A stretch of DNA of 64,000 nt, taken from contig DVIV01000040.1 of NCBI GenBank assembly GCA_018710985.1, positions 1 through 64,000 on the forward strand. Direction: 5' to 3'. This DNA comes from Candidatus Limiplasma pullicola (GTDB taxonomy: Bacteria > Bacillota > Clostridia > Christensenellales > Aristaeellaceae). Within the stretch, counting starts at the first letter, position 1; each line of letters starts with the position of its first letter. Of the stretch, positions 54,614 to 63,487 are shown one piece after another. The position numbers and the translations under genes were made by a program. Under the pieces are notes generated by a model. That model saw nothing but the letters and a program-made list of their open reading frames with translations. It searched no databases and was not told where the DNA came from.

Positions 54614-54642
54614 ATTATACTTCATAGAGGCTGGAAACGCAA
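54614..54642 (-). promoter_or_regulatory. Promoter of the riboflavin kinase-ecf-truA operon
   Basis: TTGCGT (54637-54642) and perfect TATAAT (54614-54619), 17 bp apart on the reverse strand. No FMN riboswitch consensus is seen in the short leader. Confidence 0.8.
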
Positions 54643-54741
54643 ATCAAAATGAACGTTTCCGGCTTTTTTTCCGCGCGCGGGTCCGCATGCCGTCCCGCAA
54701 CCTTAGCATGCCCTTAGCGGCACAGGGGCGCAAATCGCGGC

Positions 54742-54770
54742 TTGTGCGCCGGGACCGGCTGTTGTATAAT
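54742..54770 (+). promoter_or_regulatory. Promoter of the phosphodiester glycosidase operon
   Basis: TTGTGC (54742-54747) and perfect TATAAT (54765-54770) with a 17-bp spacer. Confidence 0.7.
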
Positions 54771-54853
54771 AAAGTGTCGCTTTGTGTGCATCGCGTGCCG
54801 GGCGGCGATGGTTTTGACAGGACTGATCAATTCTGTGGGAAGGAACGATGTAG

Positions 54854-55885
54854 ATGCGCAAGGCTTTTGTTTCCGCCGCGGGCGTGCTCGCGGCGCTGAT
54901 GGCGGTATCCCTGACGTTTTTGATTCCCTCCGGCGCGGTCACGGAGGAGGCGCAGCAGCGCTATCTGGACGCCGCATACGAAAAATATGAGGAAGAAGAG
55001 GACGGATGGGACGAGGCATCTTTGCCCACGCCCGACGCCGTGCTGGCCAGCGCCGTATTCAGCGACATTTTGCCCGCCGCCACGGTGGACGCGCTGCCCA
55101 TCGACCTCTTCGCACCCGGCAACACGCCGATCGCGGCCAACTATACCGAAAACGGCTACCGCGACGATACCATCATCGTGGAGCTGGAGCAGCAGCGCAT
55201 GTACGACAGCGACGTGTTCATTGCCTATGTCAAGATCGCTACGCCCTCGCAGCTGCGCACGGCGGTGGCGGGGCAGAAGATCAGCTCCTCCAGCACCAAC
55301 CTGACCACGACCATCTGCCAGAACTACAACGGTATCGTGGCCATCAACGGCGACTATTTCACCAAAACCAAGGCCGGCTATATCGTGCGCATGGGCGAGA
55401 CGTACCGTGAGATTACCAGCAAGAACATGGACCTCTTGCTCATTGACGAGCTGGGCGATTTTCACATCTACCTCCACGGCCATGACGTGCAGGAAAACGG
55501 CGTTGCCTCCTTCCTGTCCGAGCATGAGATCGTCAACGGCTTCTTCTTCGGCCCTGCGCTGGTGGTGGACGGCGAGGTGCAGGAGATTCCCGAAAACTAT
55601 CAGTTTGATCCCCATCAGAAAAACCCGCGCGCGGGCATTGCGCAGCTGGGTACGCTGACCTACGCGCTGGTGGCGGTCAACGGCCGCACCGACCAGTCCG
55701 CGGGCGTGACGCTGGCGGAGTTCGCCGACATCATGGGCCAGCTCGGAGCCAGGCAGGCATACAACCTGGACGGCGGCAACAGCGCTACGCTGGCCTTTAA
55801 CGGCGAGGTCTACAACGACAAGCCCCAGGCCGAGCGCTCCGTGACCGATATCATCTACTTTGCCAGCGCAACCGCGGGGGAATGA
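54854..55885 (+). CDS. Exported phosphodiester glycosidase-family (NAGPA) protein
   Basis: A 343-residue protein with an N-terminal signal sequence or anchor (about 1-28), an acidic linker and a phosphodiester glycosidase domain (about 120-340). AINGDYF, VNGFFFGPALVVDG and YNLDGGNSATLAFNG are the family's glycine/aspartate-rich motifs. Relatives remove or process sugar phosphodiesters and are common in exopolysaccharide or wall contexts. The ATG at 54854 follows AAGGA. The next gene overlaps by 4 bp. Confidence 0.88.
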   Translation: MRKAFVSAAGVLAALMAVSLTFLIPSGAVTEEAQQRYLDAAYEKYEEEEDGWDEASLPTPDAVLASAVFSDILPAATVDALPIDLFAPGNTPIAANYTENGYRDDTIIVELEQQRMYDSDVFIAYVKIATPSQLRTAVAGQKISSSSTNLTTTICQNYNGIVAINGDYFTKTKAGYIVRMGETYREITSKNMDLLLIDELGDFHIYLHGHDVQENGVASFLSEHEIVNGFFFGPALVVDGEVQEIPENYQFDPHQKNPRAGIAQLGTLTYALVAVNGRTDQSAGVTLAEFADIMGQLGARQAYNLDGGNSATLAFNGEVYNDKPQAERSVTDIIYFASATAGE

Positions 55886-56913
55886 GGCCGATGGACAGCA
55901 CCTTTTCCGTTCTGGGGCTGACGGCGCATGCCTACGGCCTTTGCGCAAGCGCCGCGGCGCTCGTGCTGCTGGGCGGCATGGCTTTGCTGTCCCGCAGGCG
56001 GCGAATGCCCGCGGGGCTGGTGGCCGTGTTCGGCCTGCTGGGCATCCCGCTGGGCATCGTGTGCGCGCGGGCGCTGTACTGTGCGTTCCATCTGTCCGAC
56101 TTCTGGGAAACCTATGAAAACCCGTGGCTGATGCTGCGCTTCTTCGACGGCGGGCTGTCCATGCCGGGGCTGCTGGCGGGGCTTGCGCTGGCGGCCGTAC
56201 TCACCGCGAAGCTGATGAAGGTACGTCCTGCCGCCGTGCTGGACGTGATGTGCATACCGCTGGGCCTGTCCATCGCGCTTTTGCGCCTGGGGGAGCAGTT
56301 TACCGACCTGGGTGTGGGCAAGGCCGTTGAGGAAAGCGCGCTGACCGCTGCGATGCCTTGGCTGTTTTTGCAAAGCCGCATGGGCGTGGCGGTGGTGTAC
56401 CGGCTCAACGTGTGGGCTTATGAGGCGGTGGCGGGCGTGCTGATTTTTGCCGCTACGCTGGCGGCTTCCCGCTGGCTGAGCCGCCGGGAGCATTCCCGTG
56501 AGGGGGATACCGCACTGTTTTTCATGGCACTGCTGGGCGCCTCTCAGATTTTGCTGGAAAGCCTGCGGGATGACGGGCACATGCTGGTGATATTCCTGCG
56601 TGTGGGACAGCTGGCCGCGGCCGTGATGACAGTGGCCGCCGCTGCGGTCCTCAGCGCGCGCTGTGCACGCCTCGCTGGAGGGAAGGCCCGGCTGTGGCTT
56701 GGCTGGGGTGTGATGCTGCTGTGCATGGCGGGCGTTGTGCTGCTGGAGTTTTCGCTGGACGGCCGCCTCTCCTGGGGGGAGCCGTCCATGGGCCGCGATT
56801 ACGCGCTGATGGCCGTGCTGTGCGCGGGAATATTCGCCGTTCCCGCCTCGCTGCTGCGCGCGGTGTGCGGCGGCGTGCGGGCGTGCCGGACACAGGGAGG
56901 CGCCGACGTATGA
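55882..56913 (+). CDS. Lgt-like membrane protein lacking the GxWGN signature
   Basis: A 343-residue polytopic membrane protein whose helix order and motif spacing follow Lgt: CARALYCAFHL (62-72), FFDGGLSMPGLLAG (87-100), YEAVAGVLIFA (180-190), LLESLRDDGHM (224-234) and FLRVGQ (238-243). The key GRWGNYFN of true Lgt is replaced by LRLGEQFTD (134-142), so diacylglyceryl transfer as in Lgt is doubtful. A genuine lgt is at 43715. ATGA overlaps the preceding gene; an alternative ATG is at 55891. Function unknown; perhaps a related lipid transferase. Confidence 0.72.
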   Translation: MRPMDSTFSVLGLTAHAYGLCASAAALVLLGGMALLSRRRRMPAGLVAVFGLLGIPLGIVCARALYCAFHLSDFWETYENPWLMLRFFDGGLSMPGLLAGLALAAVLTAKLMKVRPAAVLDVMCIPLGLSIALLRLGEQFTDLGVGKAVEESALTAAMPWLFLQSRMGVAVVYRLNVWAYEAVAGVLIFAATLAASRWLSRREHSREGDTALFFMALLGASQILLESLRDDGHMLVIFLRVGQLAAAVMTVAAAAVLSARCARLAGGKARLWLGWGVMLLCMAGVVLLEFSLDGRLSWGEPSMGRDYALMAVLCAGIFAVPASLLRAVCGGVRACRTQGGADV

Positions 56914-57377
56914 CCAGCGCGTGGACGCGGGAGACGCCCATCGGGCCCCTGACCCTGACGGAGGAGGACGGCGCGCTGACGGGGGTGCTGTTCGGTCCGG
57001 ACGCGCCGCGGGGCGCGCTCGTTGCGGAAACGCCGCTCATCCGGCGGGCGTTTGCGCAGCTGGAGGAATACTTCCGCGGCGAGCGCACGGCCTTCGACCT
57101 GCCGCTGAATGCCCGAGGCACACTGTTTCAGCGGCGCTGCTGGCAGGCGCTGCTTGCGATTCCCTATGGGCAGACGCGCACCTATGCCCAGCAGGCGCAG
57201 GCCGTGGGCAGCCCGCGCGCCTGCCGCGCCGTGGGCATGGCCAATCACCGGAATCCTCTGCCGGTGCTGATTCCCTGCCATCGCGTGGTGGGGGCGGACG
57301 GAAGCCTGACCGGTTACGCGGGAGGGCTCAGAATCAAACAAATGCTCCTTGAAATAGAACAATCCCGGAAAGGATGA
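56910..57377 (+). CDS. ogt: Methylated-DNA-protein-cysteine methyltransferase
   Basis: A 155-residue suicide DNA-repair protein that removes alkyl groups from O6-alkylguanine. The acceptor cysteine is in IPCHRVVG near 125; GQTRTYAQQA and ACRAVGMANHRNP form the DNA-binding helix and arginine finger. ATG overlaps the preceding stop (ATGA) and GGGAGG lies 9 bases upstream. Confidence 0.95.
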   Translation: MTSAWTRETPIGPLTLTEEDGALTGVLFGPDAPRGALVAETPLIRRAFAQLEEYFRGERTAFDLPLNARGTLFQRRCWQALLAIPYGQTRTYAQQAQAVGSPRACRAVGMANHRNPLPVLIPCHRVVGADGSLTGYAGGLRIKQMLLEIEQSRKG

Positions 57378-57382
57378 TCGAA

Positions 57383-59143
57383 ATGATCCACCGCAAGACC
57401 AAGATCGTATGCACGCTCGGCCCCTCCACCGAGGACGACGCCGTCCTCCGCGAACTGATCCTGTCGGGCATGAACGTGGCCCGGCTCAACTTTTCCCATG
57501 GCACGCATGAAACGCATCTGAACAATATCCGCCGCATCGAGGCGTTCCGGAGGGAACTGAACCTGCCCATCGCCATCATGCTGGATACCAAGGGGCCGGA
57601 GATCCGCCTGGAAACCTTTGAAAACGGCAAGGTCCAGCTCAAGAAGGGGCAGACCTTCACGCTGGTGACCCAGAGCGTGGTGGGAAACGCCGAGCGCGCC
57701 TCCATCACCTACCCCGACCTGCCGCGCGACATCCAGGAAGGAACCACCATTCTCATCGATGACGGACTGGTGGGCATGACCGTGCGCAGCCTCACCGCCA
57801 GTGAAATCGTCTGCATCGTCAACAACGATGGCGTCATCTCCGACCGCAAGAGCGTCAACGTTCCCGACGTGGACCTCAGCATGCCCTACCTTAGCCAAAA
57901 GGACCGCGAGGACATCGCCTTCGGCGTCAAAAACGGCGTGGATTTCGTGGCTGCCTCCTTCACCCGCAGCGCGGAGGACATTCTCGACGTTCGTAAGCTC
58001 TTCAGCGCCCTGGGCCGCACCAACGTGTCCATCATCGCCAAGATCGAAAACATGCAGGGCGTGCAGAACATCGACGAAATTCTGCGCGTGAGCGACGGCA
58101 TCATGGTGGCCCGCGGCGATCTGGGCGTGGAAATTCCGCTGGAAAAGGTGCCCGTCATCCAGAAGATGCTCATTCACAAGGCATACTCCTCCGGCAAGCA
58201 GGTCATCACCGCCACGCAGATGCTCGACAGCATGATGAAGAACCCGCGCCCCACCCGTGCCGAGGCGGCCGACGTGGCCAACGCCATCTACGACGGCACC
58301 AGCGCCATCATGCTTTCGGGCGAGACGGCGGCGGGACAGTATCCGGTGGAAGCTGTGCAGACCATGGCGCGCATCGCCATGTCCGCCGAGGCGGATATCA
58401 ACTACCGCAAGCGCTTCAAGGAGCGCGACACCGATCTCACGCCCGATGTGACCAACGCCATTTCGCACGCCACCTGCACCTCGGCGCACGACCTGGGCGC
58501 GGCGGCCATCCTGACCGTCACCAAGGGCGGGCGCACCGCGCGCATGATCTCCAAATACCGCCCCAGCTGCCCCATCATCTGCTGCACCACGGACGAGACC
58601 GTGTGCCGTCAGCTCAATCTGAGCTGGGGTGTGATTCCTCTGGTGATCGAGGAGGTCACCAACACCGACGATCTGTTCGAACGCGCCGTGCAGGCGGGCG
58701 AGGAAGCCGGGCTTTTGCACGACGGCGAGCTGGTGGTGATGACCGCCGGCGTGCCGCTGGGCATCAGCGGCACTACCAACCTGATGAAGGTGCATGTGGT
58801 GGGCCACATTCTGGTCACGGGCCACGGCGTTACGGAGCAGAGCTGCTGCGGCAGCCTGTGCGTGTGCCGTAACAGCGAGGAAGCCCTGCGCACCTTCCAG
58901 GACGGCGACATTCTGGTCATCTCCCAGACGAGCAACGCGCTCCTGCCCCTGGTGCGCAAGGCCAGCGGCCTGATTCTGGAGGATTCCAATCCCAACGGAC
59001 ACGGCGCCATCGCAGGCATGAGCCTGAACATCCCCGTGATTATCGGCGCGGAAAACGCCACCCGCATCCTTAAGAGCGGCGCTGTCGTCACGCTGGACGC
59101 CGAGCGCGGCATGGTCAGCTGCAACTCCACCCGGTCCATGTAA
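57383..59143 (+). CDS. pyk: Pyruvate kinase with C-terminal PEP-utilising domain
   Basis: A 586-residue glycolytic enzyme making pyruvate and ATP from PEP and ADP. KIVCTLGPSTED, the active-site IAKIENMQGVQN, MVARGDLGVE and TATQMLDSM are intact. After the core of about 470 residues an extra PEP-utilising mobile domain (about 490-586, NPNGHGAIAG) follows, as in Bacillus and Clostridium. ATG 57383 has AAAGG 9 bases upstream; the in-frame ATG at 57374 touches it. Fourth gene of a coupled operon. Confidence 0.97.
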   Translation: MIHRKTKIVCTLGPSTEDDAVLRELILSGMNVARLNFSHGTHETHLNNIRRIEAFRRELNLPIAIMLDTKGPEIRLETFENGKVQLKKGQTFTLVTQSVVGNAERASITYPDLPRDIQEGTTILIDDGLVGMTVRSLTASEIVCIVNNDGVISDRKSVNVPDVDLSMPYLSQKDREDIAFGVKNGVDFVAASFTRSAEDILDVRKLFSALGRTNVSIIAKIENMQGVQNIDEILRVSDGIMVARGDLGVEIPLEKVPVIQKMLIHKAYSSGKQVITATQMLDSMMKNPRPTRAEAADVANAIYDGTSAIMLSGETAAGQYPVEAVQTMARIAMSAEADINYRKRFKERDTDLTPDVTNAISHATCTSAHDLGAAAILTVTKGGRTARMISKYRPSCPIICCTTDETVCRQLNLSWGVIPLVIEEVTNTDDLFERAVQAGEEAGLLHDGELVVMTAGVPLGISGTTNLMKVHVVGHILVTGHGVTEQSCCGSLCVCRNSEEALRTFQDGDILVISQTSNALLPLVRKASGLILEDSNPNGHGAIAGMSLNIPVIIGAENATRILKSGAVVTLDAERGMVSCNSTRSM

Positions 59144-59165
59144 GCCCACGCAGGAGGAGAGAGCC

Positions 59166-59606
59166 ATGAACGTACTGGTCAGCGCATGCCTGATGGGATT
59201 CCGGTGCCGCTATGACGGCGGTACGCAGCGCCTGGCCTGTCTGGATGCGCTCAGGGAGCGGCATGTGCTGATTCCCGTGTGCCCCGAAGTGATGGGCGGC
59301 TTGCCCACCCCGCGAGAACCCTCCGAAATCCGGGACGGACGGGTGATGTCGCGCGACGGGCGGGATGTGACGCTGGTCTTTCTTCGCGGGGCGCAGGAAG
59401 CGGCCCGACTGGCGCAGGCCTGCGGATGCGAGTGCGCGCTGCTCAAGGAGCGCAGCCCCTCCTGCGGCCTGGGAAAGGTATACGACGGAACCTTCACCGG
59501 CACGCTCACGGAGGGCGACGGAGTATGCGCCCGGCTGCTGACGGACCGCGGCGTACGGGTGATCGGCGAATCGGGCGTGGAAGAACTGCTGAAAACGGAA
59601 AGCTGA
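59166..59606 (+). CDS. DUF523 protein (thiouracil desulfidase TudS-like)
   Basis: A 146-residue protein of DUF523. Three conserved cysteines are in VSACLMG (C8), PVCPEVMGG (about C39) and SPSCG (about C100); characterised TudS proteins use three such cysteines to hold a [4Fe-4S] cluster that removes sulfur from thiouracil. RYDGG and REPSEI are also family motifs. AGGAGGAG precedes the ATG. Last gene of the pyk operon. Confidence 0.88.
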   Translation: MNVLVSACLMGFRCRYDGGTQRLACLDALRERHVLIPVCPEVMGGLPTPREPSEIRDGRVMSRDGRDVTLVFLRGAQEAARLAQACGCECALLKERSPSCGLGKVYDGTFTGTLTEGDGVCARLLTDRGVRVIGESGVEELLKTES

Positions 59607-59620
59607 AAAAACAAAAAGGA

Positions 59621-59657
59621 CTGCCGTGCTCCGAAAGCGCGGCAGCCCCCTTTTTTT
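59621..59657. terminator. Bidirectional terminator
   Basis: CTGCCGTGCT pairs imperfectly with AGCGCGGCAG and T-runs occur on both strands, between two converging genes. Confidence 0.85.
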
Positions 59658-59660
59658 GGT

Positions 59661-60611
59661 TTACTTGACGGCCTGGAAGAAGTAGCGGCTCACGTAGCCG
59701 GTCACGCCGTCAATCTCGGCCTTGCACCACACGTCGCCGACCTCAAGGACGGTGAATTCCGTGCCCACGGGATGCGCCTTGATGATCGGAGAGCTCAGGC
59801 CGGGAGCAGTACGGAAGTTGACGATGTAGTTGCCGTTGGGGTTCACCAGCTTGGCGGTGAAGGGCGTCTGGGGCAGCGTGGAGCTGCCGCCGCCGGAGGT
59901 GGAACCGGTCACCTTGATGAATTTCTTCATCATGTAGCCGTTTTTGCCACCCACCGTCACCTTGTAGAAGCTGCCGCTTTCACCCAGCAGCTGCACGCTG
60001 GTGCCATTGCGGTAGTAGCCCAGGACGCGGGCATCCGTGCTGGCGGTTTCGCGCAGCAGGAGCACCTGGTTGGCGCCGGGGTTATTGACCACGCCGGTCT
60101 TGGGATAGCCGGTGGTGGTACCGCTACCGCCGCTGCTCTGGGAGGCGCTGAGGTACTGGCTGGCCATATAGCCGGTCATGCCCTGCACGCTCACCTTGTA
60201 CCAGCCGTTGCCGCGCAGCAGGACGGTGACCTCCGTACCGGGCTTGAAGCTGGTGATGATGTTGCCTTCCAGGCTGGGCAGGTCGCGCAGGTTCAGGCCG
60301 CGGCCGGTGTTGGTGCGCACGTAGAGCGTGCTGCCGCTGGACGTGTCGGAAAGGTACTTGCTCATCACATAGCCCTCCAGACCGTTCACGCGCACCTTGC
60401 TCCATTCGCCCATGTCCTCAAGGACCGTCATCCACGTGCCGGTGGGGTACTGCCTGAGCACCTGCGCCGACAGGGAGGGCTCCGCGCGCATGTTCAGCGC
60501 GCCGCCCTGGACGACCTTGCTGACCTCGGCCAGCGAGACCAGCGGCAGCATCAGCGCCAGAATCAGCGCCAGCGCCGGGAGGCATCTTTTGTAGAGAGGG
60601 GTCTTTTGCAT
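59661..60611 (-). CDS. Secreted protein with four SH3b repeats
   Basis: A 316-residue exported protein: signal peptide 1-28, then four bacterial SH3 modules (about 29-90, 98-158, 175-235, 253-316). Each has the N-L-R or V-L-L-L-R-E strand, a G-T-x-V/M-x-V-L turn and a final GY-M/V stretch. Gly/Ser/Thr-rich linkers separate repeats two, three and four. It would bind the cell wall. Same general design as the two-repeat protein at 1853. AAGGAGG lies upstream of ATG 60611. Confidence 0.88.
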   Translation of the reverse strand: MQKTPLYKRCLPALALILALMLPLVSLAEVSKVVQGGALNMRAEPSLSAQVLRQYPTGTWMTVLEDMGEWSKVRVNGLEGYVMSKYLSDTSSGSTLYVRTNTGRGLNLRDLPSLEGNIITSFKPGTEVTVLLRGNGWYKVSVQGMTGYMASQYLSASQSSGGSGTTTGYPKTGVVNNPGANQVLLLRETASTDARVLGYYRNGTSVQLLGESGSFYKVTVGGKNGYMMKKFIKVTGSTSGGGSSTLPQTPFTAKLVNPNGNYIVNFRTAPGLSSPIIKAHPVGTEFTVLEVGDVWCKAEIDGVTGYVSRYFFQAVK

Positions 60612-60958
60612 AATTGGGATACCTCCTTTTTGTTTTGGCCAAGGGGTTGCCCCTTGCCGTTCTCTCATCTGACGAACCAGCGCGCGCCTTTCCTTCCGGA
60701 AATGGCCCCTTCATCCATCCAATATCAGGAAAACCAAGCCGGAAACGCCATATCTGTGGATGAAACTGGAAAACGGGTAGGTCCTGTTCTGCGCAGGCAG
60801 TGCGCTCTATGCTCCCTGGAGCGGCTGAATTTTCCAGATCAGTGGTTGAAAAAATGGCATGCCTTCGCTGTAGCTTCCGGTTTTGGCAGGCATTGTTTGC
60901 AGCGCGCATGCTTCGATCGGGCAACATAGCGGTACGCCTGTGGAAAGGAGACGAAGGC
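60612..60958. other. Intergenic stretch with no recognised element
   Basis: The divergent gap between the SH3 protein and the PRC-barrel gene must contain both promoters, but I find no pair of boxes good enough to name. No open frame with a ribosome site is present apart from the start region of the PRC gene. Confidence 0.5.
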
Positions 60959-61444
60959 ATGCTGACGAGCCTCAACCGCATGGTAGGGCTGCCCGTGGTT
61001 TGGCAGGACCGACAGCTGGGATACGTGGAGCGCGCGGTGCCCGACGCGCGTGCACGCCGGCTCAGCGGCGTGGTGGTGCGCAAGGGCATTGGACCGGCCA
61101 AATGGGTTTCCAGCGACGGGATCGCAGTGGTGGGCAGTCGGTGCGTGCTCATCCGGCAAAAGCCGCGAGCCGTTCCGGACGGCCGGCCGGGCAGTCTGGG
61201 GCGCGCTTTCCTGACGACGGGAGAGTGCGTGGGCGAGGTGACAGACGTGATTCTCCATGGCGACTCGCTTCGTCTGGAGGCCCTGGAGCTGAGTCCCGGC
61301 CCGGTCTACCGGCTGCTGGGCAGGCGCGCCTACGCGGCGCAGTACCGTGTGAACGAGGGCGCACGGGAGGGCGAGGTCGTCGTGCCGAGGCTTCTGACAT
61401 GGGCGCAGCTGAAGCGGACATTGGGAGAGGAGGACGGCGGATGA
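60959..61444 (+). CDS. PRC-barrel domain protein
   Basis: A 161-residue protein with two PRC-barrel-like units (about 8-70 and 78-140), recognised by GLPVVWQDRQLGYVERAV and GECVGEVTDVILHGDS with the strand pattern following each. PRC barrels occur in RimM and in small sporulation or envelope proteins of Clostridia; no RimM N-terminal domain is present. AAAGGAG lies 8 bases before the ATG. It overlaps a tiny downstream gene by 4 bp. Confidence 0.78.
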   Translation: MLTSLNRMVGLPVVWQDRQLGYVERAVPDARARRLSGVVVRKGIGPAKWVSSDGIAVVGSRCVLIRQKPRAVPDGRPGSLGRAFLTTGECVGEVTDVILHGDSLRLEALELSPGPVYRLLGRRAYAAQYRVNEGAREGEVVVPRLLTWAQLKRTLGEEDGG

Positions 61445-61584
61445 GCATGCTCAAAACGGCGGCGGCAGGCGCGATCGGCTTTGCGGTAGGCGCGGGCGCG
61501 ATGCTGATGCCCGGCAATCAGAAACTTAAGAAACAGGCGCAGAAGCAGATGGACAAGCTGGTCAGAATGGCCAAGATGTGGTAA
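61441..61584 (+). CDS. Small membrane-associated protein
   Basis: A 47-residue product with one hydrophobic Gly/Ala-rich helix (about 7-24, AGAIGFAVGAGAMLM) and a basic lysine-rich C-terminal helix. ATGA couples it to the PRC-barrel gene. It resembles short YtxH-like proteins in layout but is too short to assign. Confidence 0.6.
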   Translation: MSMLKTAAAGAIGFAVGAGAMLMPGNQKLKKQAQKQMDKLVRMAKMW

Positions 61585-61650
61585 GCCTTTCCGGGCGGCG
61601 CCTGACAATCGGGCGCCGCCCGTACAGGCTTCGCGGAAAGGAGCGGCGCT

Positions 61651-62697
61651 ATGCAGCGAAACGAGGCGAGCCTTCTTCGCGTGCGCTTCCTGTGGATCGG
61701 CGCAGCGCTGGCGGCGGCCTTTTGGGCGCGCGAACTGATCTGGCAGGCCGCCACGCAGCTGTTTTTCGGCATGCTGGTGGCGCTGGCGGCGCTGCCGGTG
61801 ATGAAGCGGCTGGAAAAGCGCTTTTCGCCCGCCACGGCCGCCACGCTGTCCATGACCAGCCTGAGCGCGCTCGCGCTGACGTCCGTACTGCTGCTCGCCC
61901 CGGCGCTCATACGCCAGGGCAGGCAGCTGGTGGCGCTTTTGCCCGTGCTCTATAACGCGGCGGAGGAATGGTTGGCACGCGCGCAAGGCTGGCTGGCGGA
62001 AAACGGCATCTCGCTGGGCGGGGAGCTGCGTGGGTCGCTGCTGAGCAGGGGCGAAGAGGCGCTCGGCGCCGCCGCGCCCGCGGCCATGGCCTGGGTGGGC
62101 GGCATGGCGGGCAGCCTTGGCAAATGGATGCTCGCGCCCGTGTTCGGGTTTTACTTTTTGCGCGACCGCAGGCAGATCGGACAGTGGCTTCTGTCGCTGA
62201 TCCCGATGGAAAAAAGAACGATGACCGTTCAGATTCTGCGCGAGATGCGCCGGGAAACGGCGGGCTACCTGCGCGGACAACTGATGGTGTCGGCTGTGGT
62301 AGGCGGGCTGACCGCCCTGGGCCTCATGTTTTGCGGGGTCCCTGCATGGCTGCTGCTGGGCGTGATCATGGGCGTGCTGGAGCTGATTCCCTATGTGGGC
62401 CCCTTCCTGGGCGGTGTGCTGGTGGCGCTGTTTTCCCTGCCCGGCGGGCTGGGACGCACGCTGTGGGCGCTGGGCGTGGTCGTCGTGGTGCAGCAATTGG
62501 AGGGTGGCATGCTCTCTCCCCAGCTAATGAGCGACGCCACCCGCCTGCATCCCGTTGCGGTGGTGCTGTGCGTGATGCTGGGCGGCGCGGCGGGCGGCGT
62601 CGGGGGGATTCTTCTGTCGGTGCCGCTGCTGCTTTGCGCGCGCGCGGCGCTTCGGGTGGTCAGCCTGCGGCGGTCGCGGGACGCCGGACAGGCATAG
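61651..62697 (+). CDS. AI-2E family transporter-like membrane protein
   Basis: A 348-residue membrane protein with about eight helices. The family hallmarks are the FYFLRDRRQI loop near 168 and the conserved GVLELIPYVGPFLGG near 240. Members were first linked to autoinducer-2 export, but many in Bacillota export other solutes or act in Na+/H+ exchange or sporulation, so no substrate is given. AAAGGAG precedes the ATG. It ends in TAG. Confidence 0.88.
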   Translation: MQRNEASLLRVRFLWIGAALAAAFWARELIWQAATQLFFGMLVALAALPVMKRLEKRFSPATAATLSMTSLSALALTSVLLLAPALIRQGRQLVALLPVLYNAAEEWLARAQGWLAENGISLGGELRGSLLSRGEEALGAAAPAAMAWVGGMAGSLGKWMLAPVFGFYFLRDRRQIGQWLLSLIPMEKRTMTVQILREMRRETAGYLRGQLMVSAVVGGLTALGLMFCGVPAWLLLGVIMGVLELIPYVGPFLGGVLVALFSLPGGLGRTLWALGVVVVVQQLEGGMLSPQLMSDATRLHPVAVVLCVMLGGAAGGVGGILLSVPLLLCARAALRVVSLRRSRDAGQA

Positions 62698-62728
62698 CTT
62701 AGAAACGGATTAAAAACCAAGAAATGCT

Positions 62729-62756
62729 TTGCAAAGGCAGGAAATTGGTGTATAAT
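62729..62756 (+). promoter_or_regulatory. Promoter of the ireB-ruvX operon
   Basis: TTGCAA (62729-62734) and perfect TATAAT (62751-62756) with a 16-bp spacer. Confidence 0.8.
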
Positions 62757-62794
62757 CATTTCTGTATCACCTCTGAAGGAGGAGGAACCGGCTT

Positions 62795-63055
62795 ATGAAC
62801 GAAATGAATGGAACGACGAAGTTTTCGCCCGTCGTGGAGGGGGGCAACGACGCCAGCACCATCCTTTCGCATGTATACCGTGCTCTGCAGGCCAAAGGCT
62901 ACGACCCGGTGACCCAGCTGGTGGGCTATCTGATTTCAGGCGATCCCACCTATATCACCAGCTACGGTCAGGCGCGCAGCATGATCTGCCGTCTGGAACG
63001 CGACGAGATCATGGAAGAGCTGGTCAGGGTCTATCTGCAGGGGCTGGACGGCTGA
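62795..63055 (+). CDS. ireB: IreB-family regulatory phosphoprotein (DUF965)
   Basis: An 86-residue protein. In Enterococcus, IreB is phosphorylated by the Ser/Thr kinase IreK and lowers cephalosporin resistance. [35 protein letters not shown] and [11 protein letters not shown] are almost invariant in the family. AAGGAGGAGG precedes the ATG. The ireB-ruvX-DUF1292 order is the standard Bacillota arrangement. Confidence 0.95.
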   Translation: MNEMNGTTKFSPVVEGGNDASTILSHVYRALQAKGYDPVTQLVGYLISGDPTYITSYGQARSMICRLERDEIMEELVRVYLQGLDG

Positions 63056-63056
63056 T

Positions 63057-63485
63057 ATGGCGGGACGGATTCTGGCGCTGGATGTGGGCGACGTGCGCAT
63101 CGGCGTGGCCGTGAGCGACCCCACGGGTACCATTGCCCAGCCGCTGGAGGTCTACCGCCGCGTGGGCTACGGCCCCGACAGCCGGTATGTGGCGGCGCTT
63201 TGTCAGCGCCTGGAATGCGAAAGCGTGCTGCTGGGCCTGCCGCTGAACATGGACGGCAGCGCGGGTCCGCAGGCACAAAAGGTGATGGACTTTGGCGCGG
63301 TGCTGGAAAAAGCGGGGCTGAAGGTTCACTATCAGGATGAGCGGCTGACCACTGTCACGGCCGAGGCGGTGCTCATCGACTCCGGCGTGCGCCGGGAGGA
63401 CCGCAGGCGGCACGTGGATAAGCTGGCCGCCACGGTCATACTGGAACAATGGCTGGCCTCACAGGGCCGGCGGAAAGAGGAATGA
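63057..63485 (+). CDS. ruvX: Putative pre-16S rRNA nuclease / Holliday-junction resolvase YqgF
   Basis: A 142-residue RNase H-fold nuclease. ILALDVGDVRIGVAVSD holds the first catalytic aspartate, LLGLPLNMDGS follows, and YQDERLTT and HVDKLAATVIL carry the remaining acidic residues. In E. coli YqgF trims the 16S rRNA 5' end. It starts one base after the ireB stop. Confidence 0.95.
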   Translation: MAGRILALDVGDVRIGVAVSDPTGTIAQPLEVYRRVGYGPDSRYVAALCQRLECESVLLGLPLNMDGSAGPQAQKVMDFGAVLEKAGLKVHYQDERLTTVTAEAVLIDSGVRREDRRRHVDKLAATVILEQWLASQGRRKEE

Positions 63486-63487
63486 AC

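Noticed and set aside
54572..54642. FMN riboswitch before the riboflavin kinase gene
   Set aside because: The leader between promoter and start is about 40 bases, far too short for an RFN element.
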